From Hemicordylus capensis (taxonomy: Eukaryota > Chordata > Lepidosauria > Squamata > Cordylidae), in NCBI RefSeq assembly GCF_027244095.1, contig NC_069662.1:18440501-18504500 (forward strand): DNA of 64,000 nt, given 5' to 3'. The first letter of the stretch is position 1, and each line of letters begins with the position of its first letter. The translations under genes were made by a program, and so were the position numbers. Shown here piece after piece: positions 1 to 11,953 of this stretch. Below the pieces are notes generated by a model. The model made no database searches, had not been told where the DNA came from, and saw only the letters and a list, made by a program, of their open reading frames with translations.

Positions 1-1292
1 GGTAAAGCTGCAGAGCCTTCCTTTCTCCCTGCGCCCCCCTTTCCTCCCATGTGATTGGATCCAGAATAAAATCCGGGCAGTGCATTGGAAATCTGGGTAA
101 ATCCGAGTGGAATTTAGCAGCCGGGTGGAGGAGCCAAAATCCAGGGGCCACCCTAAATTCCGGGCAGTGGACATGGCAAGGCTACTCCATACCCCATGGC
201 CTCATGGCAAGGGGTTGCCCTGGCGACCAAGTGATCAGCTGCTCATACAGGAAGTCCTCAGACTGAGAACATAATGAGTTCCCGGAAACTGTAACTCAGG
301 TCAAAACGATTCGGCTCAGAAGCTTTTTTCCTCACAGGAAACATTATAAATGGGGGACTGGTTGCTGAGCCAAGGCTGGGGAACCTCTTCCCCACTGCCC
401 CTGTTGCTGTCAAAGTGGGTGGCGTGTCAGTCACAGGCCGGCAGCCAAGGAGTTGATGGTGGAGAATCAGAGGTTGCTCACCCTCCCCTCCCTTCCTGGA
501 CCAGACTTTTCCACGGAAGGAAGGGAGACAACATAGCTGGCCGCCTCCTGCTCCTCCTCTTGGGCAAAGGTTAGGGCTAGGGAAGGAAGGAGGGTGGGCA
601 GGAAGTGGCCTGTGGGCTGGGAATGGGCTAGGCTGCCTCCTCCTTGCTCAGCATAGCAGCTGAGCCTGGAGGAGGAGGAGGAGTGGAAGCTGCAGCCGTG
701 ACAGCAGGAAGGACCTCATGGGCAGATGCGCCAGCCAATCTCTCTGGAGCCTCAGAGGCGGCAGCAGTAGCCACCTGAGTGTTTTCCACACAGCAGGCTT
801 TACTGTGAGTTTGAAGTTGCTCCCCGCCCCCAAATGCAAAAAGTTGATTTTTCAAACCCTGGATATGAATCGGGCAATGCCCTAACATGCAACGGAAAAC
901 CCGAATCGTGTGTGAAGTGCTCTCTCCCCGATAGCACGCAAGAACTTCGGGGTAAATCTGGCCGATATGTGAATGCGCACCCTCTGGAGGAGATGCGAGC
1001 TAAAAGCCCTGTGTGAAAAACACCCAGGACTACCAGTCCCAAAGACACGATGGCCCTGAGTTGCGGTGGCCACTGAGGCCGCCTCTAGCCCCACCCCAGC
1101 AGCCATCTAGTGGAGCACAACTGAAAAGTTGAAACGGGGGTGGTGGTGGAGGTGGATTTGAAATGGTCTCAAGTGCCATTATCTGTATTAAGTCGGAACG
1201 TCTTAAGTCGAGGACTGCCTGTACTGTGATTTGCCACATGGAATACATTTCATATTCTTGCAAATTAGCCCCCACCTCTTGATTTCAGCCTG
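1..1292. other. No gene recognised; SPHK2-distal flank
   Basis: Short overlapping frames only, none with a recognisable domain. 1165-1225 ends in a sequence (TTAAGTCGAGGACTGCCTGT) resembling the terminal repeat of a widespread DNA transposon. The rest is unassigned. Confidence 0.4.
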
Positions 1293-1945
1293 TGTTGGAT
1301 GAAGAGCATCCAAACTAGTAGCCACCAGCTATAAGAACAGCTTTGCTGGATCAGGCCCAGGGCCCATCTAGTCCAGCATCCTGTTTCACACAGTGGCCCA
1401 CCAGATGCCTCTGGGGGCATGCCCTCTCTCTTGATATTGCTCCCCTGCAAATGGTATTGAGAGGCAACTTGCCTCTGAGGCTGGAGGTGGCCTATAGCCA
1501 TCAGGACTAGTAGCCATTGATAGGCCTATCCTCCATGAATTTGTCTAAGTCTCTATTAAAGCCATCCAGGCTAGTGGCCATCACCACATCCCATGGCAGG
1601 GAATTCCATAGATTAATTATATGCTGTGTGGAAAAAGTACTTCCTCTTGTTGGTCCTACATTTCCTGGCAATCAGTTTCTTGCGTTATGCAAGAGGGAGG
1701 AAAATGTATCTCTATCAACATTCTCCACATCATGCATGATTTTATAGACCTCTGTCATGTCTCTCCTCAGTCATCTTTTTCCTAAACTAAAAAGCCCCAG
1801 CTGCTGTAGTCTTGCCTCATAAGGAAGGTGCTCTTGGCTCCTGATCATCTTGGTTGCCCTCTTCTGCACCTTTTCCAGTTCTACTATGTCCTTCTTAAGA
1901 TATGGTGACCAGAACTGTATGCAGTACTCCAAATGTGGCCACCCC
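1293..1945 (-). mobile_element. CR1-type LINE 3' region (truncated)
   Basis: On the minus strand this reads as the decayed end of CR1 ORF2 and its 3' UTR. It includes the GGGCCTGATCCAGCA block near the 3' end and the region where CR1 copies encode the YLKGAY-like segment. It matches, in reverse, pieces at 33770-33978 and 62205-62757. It is heavily 5'-truncated. Confidence 0.7.
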
Positions 1946-3245
1946 ATAGATGGCCATCAGAGGCCATTGAGAATTATTTAAAAGCCAGCATCTTCTTGGC
2001 CCATTAGGATCTTTGGTTAGCCAAACACACACTTGAGGCAGTTCTCTCCTCACTTGATGCAAGACAAAAACACTATTGTGACATCCCCAACTCGGCAAAA
2101 ACAAGACAACAGATAGATTCCATGCTATTGCTTTTATTGCATAGTTTTTTTAGAGGTTTTTTTTTTTTTTTTTAAATGCCATCTTAGACAGGCAACACAC
2201 AGAAGGCAGCTGCAGACAAAAGGCTGGTTAACCAATTCAGCATTTCAGACACACACACAAACATCCTGTGTTTCTCTGATCACATTTTTTGAGGGAAGAA
2301 GGTTCCCGAGCTGCAAGTCCAGCCCTATGGAATGTAGGCATTTGGTATGACAAGGGAATGTGAAATGAGCCAGGAAGAAACTGGCTTGCAGACCTAATGA
2401 GGGAGCAGGCCACAAAATGAGGCCCAATGCCAGGATAGATGGGCGGGGAGGCAAGACTGAATGTCTTCTGGGCCAGATCAAATACCCACATTCTGTATTG
2501 CAGCACAAACAAGCAGCATAAACAAGAATGCAGTTTATTGAAACATGAATTCACACAGCACGATTTAGTCTCACTGCAAACTCTGAGAAGTGCAGAGTGC
2601 TTTGGGGTAGAGGATTAGAAAAGAAAGAGGAGTGGCATCAGGAAACGTTGTGGACTGCCCAGGAGGCAGGAGGCTGTGGTGTGCATTGTTGAAGTCCACA
2701 TATCACCCTTATGCCGTCTCCACATTTTCTTAGCACCTTGACACATGTATCAGATGGGTAAGGAAGAACTGTAGCTTAGAGTGACATCTACTGGTAAAGG
2801 AGTGTGCAGGCTTTTGAGTTACACAGAACTCTTCACCAAGCAGAATGGAATTACAACAGTTAGCAACTATTGTAACTGGGCCTGTGAAGTACCCATCTTA
2901 TTTCCTTTTCTATGTAAATCACTTTGAGAACCGTTTTTGTTGAAAAGTGGCATATAAATATTCATATTAGTGGTAGTAGTTTAAAAAAAACCCACCCTAT
3001 ATATTTTGATTAAAGAGACAAAGATCAAATGTTGAACATAACCCAAGGATTTTGCAATGTTGAAGGCAGCTTGGCCTCATTTCCCCATGCCCCAGGGCGC
3101 ACTGCATAATCTACAATCCCCATCAGTCTCCACATTCGTAAAGCTCAAAGTCCCCCTCTCTCCCTGGCCTATACTCCAGTTGCCGCAGCAGCAGCAACAA
3201 TGACTTCAATTTCTCTAGCAACTACACTGGCTACTAATAAGTTCC
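1946..3245. other. No gene recognised
   Basis: Unassigned sequence with a poly-T tract at about 2146-2175 and AT-rich repeat-like stretches. No coding signal convinces. Confidence 0.4.
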
Positions 3246-3410
3246 CAGGCAAAATACAGCATGCTGGTTATAACCTATAAAGCCCTAAACGGCTTAAGCC
3301 CTGGGTATCTGAGAGAATGTCTTCTTCGCCATGATTCCCACCGCCCATTTAAGATCATCTGGAGAAATTCATCTACAGTTGCCACCACTCATCTGGTGGC
3401 TACTCAGGGA

Positions 3411-3543
3411 CAGTGTTCCCTCTAACAGGGATTCCCAGATGTTGTGGACTACAACTCCCATAATCCCCAAGCAAAAGTCATTGCAGCTGGGGATTCTGGG
3501 AGTTGTAGTCAACATCTGGGAATTCCTGTTACGGGGAACACTG
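3411..3543. mobile_element. hAT-like MITE, CAGTGTTCCC family
   Basis: 133 bp with inverted ends CAGTGTTCCC/GGGGAACACTG and an internal palindrome around ACTACAACTCCCATAATCCC. Flanks CTCAGGGA and CACAAGGA match at six of eight positions, as for an aged 8-bp target duplication. A sister copy lies at 22658-22793. Confidence 0.7.
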
Positions 3544-3649
3544 CACAAGGACCAGCCTTCTCTGTTGCTGCCCCGAGTCTTTGGAATGCACTCCCTGTTG
3601 AAATAAGAGCCTCCCCATCTCTGACAACTTTTAAAAAGTCAATCAAGAC

Positions 3650-3917
3650 TAGAGTTGCCATATTCTGGCTTTCCAAATCCGGGTGCCTAATTTGCATATA
3701 ATGTAAGTTGGCTGGAAAATAATTTCTTAGAATAGTGACTGCATGTTTTTGCTCCATAACTCCACTTCTACCAGGGCTAGAGCTTAGCTTTTTTTTTTTC
3801 TTCTTTTTTTTTTAAGTGAAAGCTGAAATCTGGGAGAATCTGGGTGGGCTAAACAAGCTGGGTGAGCTGCTTAGAATCCGGGTGAAACCCAGAATTCTGG
3901 GGGACATGTCAACTCTA
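3650..3917. mobile_element. hAT-like MITE, TAGAGTTGCC ends
   Basis: 268 bp with ends TAGAGTTGCC and GTCAACTCTA, flanked by a perfect 8-bp duplication ATCAAGAC (3642-3649 and 3918-3925). It lies inside the L2 ORF end. Internally it has repeated AATCCGGGT-like words and a long T tract. Confidence 0.82.
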
Positions 3918-3958
3918 ATCAAGACACATCTGTTCACCCAGGCTTTTAATTAGACTTA

Positions 3959-4412
3959 GCGGCTATTCTCACGATGGGGGGAAACCGGGCTAAAGATGCC
4001 CAGCCCAGTTTTCCCCCATCGTGAGAACCAGTGGGCTCGTGGGCAAGCCCGGTGGTTCTCTGGCAGCTAGCCCACCAAAGGAGCCCTCCCCTTAGCCCAG
4101 GTTAGCGGAGCAAGTGCTCCGCTAACACGGGTTTTCTGATCGTGTGCCGCCACAGCGTGGCTCCGTGCCATGGCTGCACACGAGGCTCGGGGGTCTCTCC
4201 AGGATGCCCCGCATGCTCGTGCGGGGCATCCTGGAACTTCCAGGGGCCACATGGCCCCCAATCCCCACAGCACCCGCCGGCTCCGTGACGGAGCCAGCAG
4301 TCCTGTGGGCGGCTGATCTGGCTGCCCAGGGCTGCTGTTTGATCGTCTGCAGGGAGAGCGGGCCCCAGAAGAACCCTCTCCGACGCTTCACACCGATTGT
4401 GTGAAGCGCCTC
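3959..4412. mobile_element. Harbinger-like MITE with TTA duplication
   Basis: 454 bp between TTA at 3956-3958 and TTA at 4413-4415. The ends resemble each other inverted (GGCTATTCTCACGATGG and GGCGCTTCACACAATCGG). The interior is GC-rich with several strong hairpins, for example around GATGCCCCGCATGC. A 3-bp TTA duplication suits PIF/Harbinger. Confidence 0.6.
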
Positions 4413-4555
4413 TTACTGTTTTAATACTTTTAACCTTGTTTTAAGTTTTAAAGTGTTTTAATGTTTAAATTTTGTTTTAATTGTGTTTTTATTGTAAACC
4501 AACCAGAGATGCAAGTTCGGGGCAGTATAGAAATGTGTTAAACAAAGAATGTCAG

Positions 4556-6284
4556 GAACATCCAGCCCTGCTTATTTTAACAATCTATCTCATTCAGAGC
4601 CCACCTTTCTCCCACAGAGCTCAAGAGGCCGTGCTGGAGTGTCCCTGGGGGTGGCCTGTTCAGGAAGGCGGCTGCCTCATGTGAGGGTGAGCAGGAGATA
4701 AAATATCCCCATTTTGAAAAAGGGGGTGGGGGAGAGCTGAGGGAGACGTTACTGTGAACTGTTCTCCTGTGTTCAGTGCCCAGATGGGAGACCCATGTAT
4801 GCCACTTTTGGGGGTGGGGCCAATAGTTCAGTGGTAGATATGAAGCAGCCCCTGCCTGCCTCTTCTTGCAGCGCGGGCAAGCTGTTAGATGGCATGGAAG
4901 CAGCCTGCACACCTCCCTCATGGACAGGCAGCTCACGATGAAGAAGTCGTTCTTCTCACCCATTTACCACATGCAGGTGTTCCCATTAAAAAAACAGTGT
5001 CTCATCTTACCCATTTGAGCTCTCTGCACATTTTTCAAAATCCCTGACAATGAGGACTAGAATCCTGCTTTTAAACAAAACTTGAAGTTGGCATTCTCAG
5101 CAAGCCAAAACGTGTGGCAACACTCCCAGATTGAGACACACAGTCTTGCCCGTTGCCCTCAATTCCGAGAAATGCTTTCCTACACAACTGTAGGAAAGTG
5201 GCCGACAACCAGTGCCACATTACACAGACTGTCACGTTACATGGACTGTAAAGAGGACGAGGCCAAGGTGGGAGCGATAAGGTAAGCAAGAGAGAGACAC
5301 AGAGGAATTTCCCCACCTTGGGAACCTTTGCAGAACTCTGTGGCAAGCCAGGGCAAGCAATCAATACCCAAGCACAAATGTATGCATATGTTATTTATTC
5401 ATTTCTAAATTTAAAGCAGCGGCTCCAGCAGGCAAATTTAAATCTACAGGCTCCAAACTCAGAGCAACACACAGCTCAGTTGCTTCGTTTGCATAATGTA
5501 AGTTATTAATTTCCCCTACTTATATAAATACCAAGCTATATATGCATTACAGATTGAAGAAGGATACTCAGTATGCCTCCAGTAGCATTATTTGATCATA
5601 TTTGATGGTCTCTAAGAAAAGCGAAGGCAACACATTTAATATTCCTCCTCAAGGACTTGAGAGCACAGCTCCTGATCCAGTGGACACCAGTCACAAGTAA
5701 ACCAAACTTTCCCCTTCCAGATCTCTCCTCCCACCTATGCAAAAAAGTGTTCTTGGTGGGCAGCAGAGGTTAACAGATCCAGTCCAGCACCAGGAGAGAT
5801 GACTGCAGGGTGTTTATGCCATACGCACAGTAGCTAACAGGTAGAAATGCTGTCAGCTCCTAAAAGCACAATTCTCACAGGATCCTGGATACAATCTTTA
5901 GCTAGAGCTAACTGGCTGTTCTGATGGGATCCTAAAAATAGTTATTATGGTACTAGTGTTAAAGCTACGATAATAGAAGTTACGCCCATTGTATTTGAAA
6001 TATCGGAGGGGGGGGGATCTTATTTTTAAAGTGCAGGAAGCAGCAAACAGAGCAGTGACACTTACGAACATGCTGCCTTTGTGCTGGGATTTTACAAAAA
6101 AAGTCAGTGTGAATTAAACAAAATGGAAGGGGGAGGAGAAAGAGCCTAGTGGGGAGTGTTTATTTAAACCAGGCCTGCACAACTTGTAAACTGTCAAAGG
6201 GACTCATCAGCCATTTGTTGGGGACTATCATATACTTGACCATCTCCCTTGTTTTTATCATCTAAAGCAGGTGGGAAAACCAGG
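4556..6284. other. No gene recognised
   Basis: Unassigned sequence. Short open frames at 4577-4963 and 5071-5364 lack domains and initiation context. Confidence 0.4.
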
Positions 6285-6612
6285 TTAGGAACACTGGAAG
6301 CTGCCTTCTACCGAGTCAGACCTTTGGTCTGTCTAGCTGAGCATCATCTACTCTGATTGGCGGCAGCACTCCAGGGTTTCAGGTAGGCGTCTTTCCCAGC
6401 CCTATCTAGAGATGTCAGGGAGTGGACCTGGGACCTTCTGCATGCAAAGCAGCTGCTCTGCCACTGAGCTACCGCCCCATCCCCAAAGCAAAGGGGAATA
6501 TCGTACAACAGACAGGCTTACATGTAGTCACCCATCCAAATGCAAACCAGGGCAGATCCTGCTTAGCAAAGTTGACAATCCACGCTCGCTACCACAAGAC
6601 TAGCTCTCCTTC
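6285..6612 (-). mobile_element. 5S rRNA/tRNA-Ala composite SINE, near full length
   Basis: On the minus strand: a 5S-like head (GCTAAGCAGGATCTGCCCTG... then ATTTGGATGGGTGAC), then a tRNA-Ala-like body (GGCAGAGCAGCTGCTTTGCA), then the shared tail ending in CTGACTCGGTAGAAGGCAGC. It has the same architecture as the copies at 40305, 47555, 56878 and 61370. Confidence 0.8.
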
Positions 6613-6782
6613 CCAGACCAAAATTAATGCAAGTTCTGCTGGGTTAGCAGGTCACAAGGGATGCAAGTGTGATCTAGACAGTAAAATACACTCATCCATT
6701 TCCTGCCTCCATTCCACCCCATGGATCTCAGGTTGCTTCCGCACTGCAGCCTTTTAGTGGTGCTGAGGCACTATTTCCCCAC

Positions 6783-7126
6783 CAGGGGCGTAACTATAAT
6801 AGGGCAAGGGGAGACAGTTGTCTCGGAGCCCACTGCCTTGGGCTTCCTCCAAAATTGATGACCTGGAGCTACCAGAACAGCATGCCTTTCTCTAGTAACA
6901 TTAAATGACTTGCATCGTCCACAATTTACAAAACCTTTAAAAAAATAATTTAGGATGATGTTCTGTTGTGGCACATTTATATATGTATATATAAATCTTA
7001 CTATGCTTTTTGTTACCACTATTTCACCTCATTAAGATTTCTTTACTTCATGTGCTGAGCTTCAGTGAGGGGGGGGGATTTTAAAATCTTGTCTCTGGGC
7101 CCACTCCAACCTTGCTACGCCTCCCC
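6783..7126. mobile_element. hAT-like MITE, CAGGGGCGTAAC ends
   Basis: Starts CAGGGGCGTAACTATAATAG and ends with CCTTGCTACGCCTCCC, which in reverse complement resembles the start. Target duplication is not clear. The interior has no coding potential. Confidence 0.5.
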
Positions 7127-8796
7127 CCACAATCTGCTGGAAGAATTAAAGCAGTGGGTCCAAAAGACACTGAATATAGCTCTGTATTATTTAGCAATGC
7201 CCATACTCATGGTCACAATCTTTCTATAACATTTACTCAGAAGGGAGTCCCATTCACCCCCCAACTTTAACTGAAAACTTTGTCCATGGCTAGTAAGCCT
7301 ATTCAGTAGGGTGCAGCACTAGTGATGAAATGTCCCTTACTCAGCTATCCTTTTCTCTGACGGGTCTTCAATTACTGTTTTCCTCTACTTTCTTTTAGTG
7401 CAAAATAAAGCTACCTTGCTATCAAAGAAAGAAAACAAACATCATAATGGAAGAAAAGGAGCAATTAAAATTTCTCCCCATATAGGGAACAGGAACTGAC
7501 TGGCTATGAGGCAATCCAGAAGCAATTCATCAGTTATTCATGTTCAACCATGCTGCCTGTACTGAACAGGAAGTAACTGGGAGCTCTCTGTTCCAGAGAA
7601 AGAACCTTCTAAATAAAGGCACAGTAGCCCTGGGGGGGAAACAAAACAAAACAAAACAGAGTAGCACTTTAGGCCAGTGTGCACTGTAATTGTTTTAAAT
7701 GAAAATACTCATCACAAATCAGGACTCTAAAAAATGGATGGGAGAACTGAAAACACATCGGAATGCAATGAGTTACAAATGATATTGTCGGGGTTTAAAA
7801 TAATTTTTAAAAGGGTGAGTGGAGGAGGAATGGCCATTCCAGACTAAACCACTAGTGAGGAAGCAACCCGAGGTTGTGCTTACAGACACCAGCCCTGTCA
7901 CTGTATCCTCCTCTTAGGCTCTCAAAGCCAACATATACATTTACTAGCTTTCAATAGTACCTACTGCTAACAGCTTGAGCTGGCCCTGTGTGTGTGCGTG
8001 TGTGGTGGGGAAACATAGGACAAACCCAGCTTGGCTAATTAAATGCCCCAAAATATCTTCATCAACACAGCATTCAAAAGCCCTGCAGAGTTAAGTAAGG
8101 GCTTTGCTTGCCTTCACATCTATTTTTTCGAACAGCAGTAGTGAAAACCCAAATGAATGCTGGTGAATCCCACAATTATTCCCATAATGCCTTGCCAGCC
8201 TTCCCTGACCATACTCCACCTATATGCTGAGAACAGCAGCAATAGAGAGATACTTCCTAGAGAGGAAGTAATCCTCTCTGCTGTGGTGGGCAAAGGCACC
8301 CTGCAACAGGGCAGAGAGGGCCCCACAACCATGTAATTCACATGATTGCAATTATCAAAATGATAGCCTGGTCCTTGGAAGTCTGTGTGACATGGAAACT
8401 TGGCTGGCAGAGCAGCCTTTTCTTTGAGTGGGAGTAATACACAAATCCTGCTTTCCTCTTTATTCTGATATTCAGTGTTACATTCACTGTAAAAGGCAGC
8501 AATTAAAGAACGATTTCTTAAACTGCTTAATGAGAATTCTTCATGAGACCATGAACAACAGTGGCAACCTATGACAGTCCATAAGGCAAATCTTCTGCAG
8601 ATACAGCAATAGCTCTCTCTACCATCCTAGTGGGAAGAGACTCTATGCAGCCTCTCTGTTGTTGAAGTGTGGCCAGTCCGGCTAAACCAGCAGCTTAGAT
8701 GGATTTGAAAATTATATATACGTAGGATAGGCTGTTAATGGCTGTTAAGAATGGAACCTTCAACTTCACAAGCAGTCTATCTGCCCCCAGCATCTG
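7127..8796. other. No gene recognised
   Basis: AT-rich, apparently unique sequence with scattered short frames. An AAACAAAAC run lies near 7640. No exon-like signals were found. Confidence 0.4.
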
Positions 8797-9062
8797 GTAG
8801 TTAGTTAGTTAGTTAGTTAGTTAGTTATTCGATTTCTATACCGCCCTTCCAAAAATGGCTCAGGGCAGTTTACACAGAGAAATAATAAATAAAAATAAGA
8901 TGGAACCCTGTCCCCAAAGGGCTCACAATCTAAAAGAAACATAAAACAGACACCAGCAACAGTCACTGGAAGTACTGTGCTGGGGGTCAATAGGGCCAGT
9001 TACTCTCCCCCTGCTAAATAAAGAGAATCACCACGGTAAAAGGTGCCCCTTTGCCCAGTTAG
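8797..9062. repeat. (TTAG)n microsatellite joined to an interspersed repeat
   Basis: About seven TTAG units at 8800-8827. They are followed by a repeat with ACCGCCCTTCCAAAAATGGC, CCCCAAAGGGCTCACAATCT and GTGCCCCTTTGCCCAGTTAG. A diverged relative is at about 45810-46150. It looks like a reversed LINE 3' UTR or SINE; the family is not assigned. Confidence 0.55.
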
Positions 9063-10932
9063 CAGGGGTTGGTTCAAATTAAGTAATTGGTAATTCAAAT
9101 TAATATGCCCTGTTTGGAACCTTCTAGACATTTGGCTGGACACAGCTGGCAGAGAGTACTGGAATCCAGAACACTAGTTCTTAAGTTATTATTTTTTTTA
9201 AAGGAAAAGTGAACTTTCAAATGAAGGGCATTGAATGAATAAAGGAAATGAGTTGGCCCTTCTGAGCCAATCTAGTTGCCAACCACCGATATATGGGCTT
9301 TACCACTTTGCAAAGGAAGGGGCAGAAATCTGCCATAGAGCAGTTTATCAGATGGAACTCCTGGCCTGACATTTGTTGAGACACACAGATAAATACATGT
9401 ACTTTGAGCAGCATTTCATAAACACACACATTCATTACAGTATTACATCATTTTAATTGGTTGTTAACCCCCACACAGTGGGGGAAAAATAACCATCCTA
9501 TCAAAATTAAACTCCTCTTGTCAAGAAAAAAATTCGAGTTACATTCATCAAGGGTATTCCCAAAAGAGCCAGATTGGGGCAGAGATCATCCACATGAGGA
9601 ATGGGAGTTGAACCCACTCCCATCCACTATACCCCCAGGGGGCGGCAAATATACGCCAGAAGAGACCAACAAGAAGGCGGTCTCTTCCTTCCCCCAAACT
9701 AGATCACTCCCTGCAGAAGGGGCAGTGGAAGAACCAAATGCAGCTGCTAAGAGCTGGTGGGTTCCCCGTCCTGTAAACCAGGAGGGGAGGTGAAATTACT
9801 GGGACCCATTATGCAAAGAGCTTAAAAGGGAGACCCACAAGCAGTCGTCTGCAATGGTTTTGAGGGCTGCCTCTTACATTCACTTCCCAGCTTCAGAAGT
9901 CCTTTTCATTGTAGATATTTGTATATACACACAGCCCCTTCTGTGCAATTGGTTGAGAGACAAGGAATATCAAATGAGGCTTTGAGTTGCTCAGTTCCGA
10001 CCTTCTTCCTTTTGTGGAACATGGGCAAAAGATGGAGTGAGAGCAGGACTTGAGGGTAGCCTTCTGGGTAAGGGGTCAGAGGGCTCCCATTCTGCACAAG
10101 GCATGTGTATGGTGCAACTAAAGGCATGGAGCAACTCCCACATACAAGGAAAGAAGAACACTGAAGGAGGAGGGTGTTGGTCCCACAGATGAGAGAGTCA
10201 AGGAGGCTGCTGTGGTGTATGTGTATTCCCTGGCCCCAAAGATCCCCCCCCCACCAATTCCCTAATCCAGCAGTTCCCAAACTTTGGTCCCCAGATGTCG
10301 CTGGACTACAGTGGCCAAAGGAAATATACTAGGTCAGGAAATATATTGAACCAAATGCATTTGTAGAGGAGTTGAAATTTTTTAAACCTGCTGCCCCATA
10401 CTAGACGAGCTACTCCTTGTGGGAAGATGAGGGAGCAGACGGGGGACGGACTCTGTTCCACCTGATCCACACAAATGGCCTCTTTAGCCATGTTGCTCCC
10501 TCTTGAGAGCAGATAAGAACAGTCTTTCAAAATAACCATGTGGGAGGAGAGGATCATCCATCAAACCGTTGTATACCTTAGATTAGTCCCTGTAGTCAAA
10601 TTAATCCCTCAAGGAAAGATGTAAAACCAGTTTCCAAAATAGGTCTACGTGGGGGAGGGGTGGAATGCATTCCTTGCGACCAGCAGCAGAGCATTATGGG
10701 TAAGGGGGGGGGGAAGGTGGCCAAGGTCTGTTGTTATCTCATTAAGGGGAAATATGGTATGCGCCTAGAAGAGCCGGTGGTTTTAAACAGCTTGCCTTCT
10801 GGTGGCTGAAGGGGGTATTGCAAGTTAGAGAGTTTTTTTCCTCCTCCTCAGCCTCTCTTCCAGCAAAGAGATAGAAGAGAATGAACAGTCCTTTGCTACA
10901 TGCTCCAGCAAGGGAGATGGTGGGAACCTTGG
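9063..10932. other. SPHK2 3' flank / 3' UTR region
   Basis: Probably includes the SPHK2 3' UTR directly below 10933. A partial ACTACA-type MITE remnant lies at about 10270-10316, and short G runs near 10706. No other gene is visible. Confidence 0.45.
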
Positions 10933-11953
10933 TCAGAAGGTCGTGATTTTAACCCGGTTGCTTCCAGTGATTAGTTTGGCGACCCCATGGTGGACTTGTC
11001 CTTGGATGGGGCCATATTCCACCCTCTCGCCATCAATGGTGAGGATGCCCTTGCGGGTGAGGGGTTCGATGCGGAAGGCCCGGACAGGTAAGAGAGTAAG
11101 GTGTGGACATTCCTGCTCAAAGTGAGTGCCTTTCTCCATGGCCAAGAAGAGGCGTATAAGAGCTGCCCGAGAGATGCCTGCCTTGACATAACAGAGATGG
11201 ATGAGGCCATCGTTAAAGCAGGCAAAGGGTGCTGTGAACAAATCGGCACCCAAGTGAGTCTGGTAGATAGCCAGCACTAATACAAAATCGTCCTCCACCG
11301 TCACCCATGACTTGGGCACTGGCTGGTCAAGTGGAGCCAGGAAGTCATCTGGTGGGCCACGCATCTGCCGGGCAGAAGAATTGGTGGGAGTGGCCATTGC
11401 TGTGTTTGTCCCCTGGAACCTCTTCCCATCAGATATCAGCTGCTCTGTCAGGGTCTTGAAGTTGAAGCTGGAAGAGTGGAAGCCGGAGGAGCAAGGTGGG
11501 GAGCTGGGCGAGGGGATAGGCTCATCAGCAGGCTCCACCCCCCGAAAGCAGAAGGTGTGGCGTTCCTCACAGAGTCCCATGTCGGAGACTGTGCGGTGGA
11601 GAGGCATGTGCTGGAAAGGGAGGCTCCCATTGGCGGCCATGGTGATGCTGCGCAAGATGGGACGGTGGGCCGTGCGATCCAGAGCAGGCAAGTAAGACAG
11701 CCGGCCCCGGTAAGTGGTAAGGGAGGCCAAGCGGACCATTGTTCCCAGGGTGAACCGGGCCGAGCCCATGTGGCGGTACTTCTCGCTCTCAATGTCCACA
11801 TCAGAGATGAAGCCCCAAGCAACACTCAGGAAGGAGAAGGAGCGGGAGCCTGACGAGGTGGTAACAGACACCAGGTCCAAGGGGGACACCGCCCCGTGGC
11901 AGAGCAAGAGGGTGCAATTGGTAAGTAGTTCCTGGCCCAAGACCTGCTCAAAC
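10933..11953 (-). CDS. SPHK2: SPHK2 coding exon 5 (C-terminal lobe and stop)
   Basis: Acceptor CTATTGGGCAG; 1021 nt ending in TGA at 10935-10933. It encodes FEQVLGQELLTNCTLLLC, SVAWGFISDVDIESEKYRH, a variable proline/serine-rich insert (about 100 residues, shorter than the mammalian SPHK2 insert), then DDFVLVLAIYQTHLGADLF and RIEPLTRKGILTIDGERVEY. No clear polyadenylation signal was found just downstream. Confidence 0.95.

Larger units (their letters stand above)
3246..4555 (+). mobile_element. L2-type LINE 3' fragment carrying three nested DNA transposons
   Basis: L2 ORF2 C-terminal codons (LVITYKALNGL-like at about 3266, then LWNALPVEIRASPSLTTFKK, then THLFTQAFN-like) are split by insertions at 3411-3543, 3650-3917 and 3959-4412. 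The element then runs into the 3' UTR with the GTAAACC...AATGTGTTAAA tail to about 4555. It is truncated at its 5' end. Confidence 0.8.
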
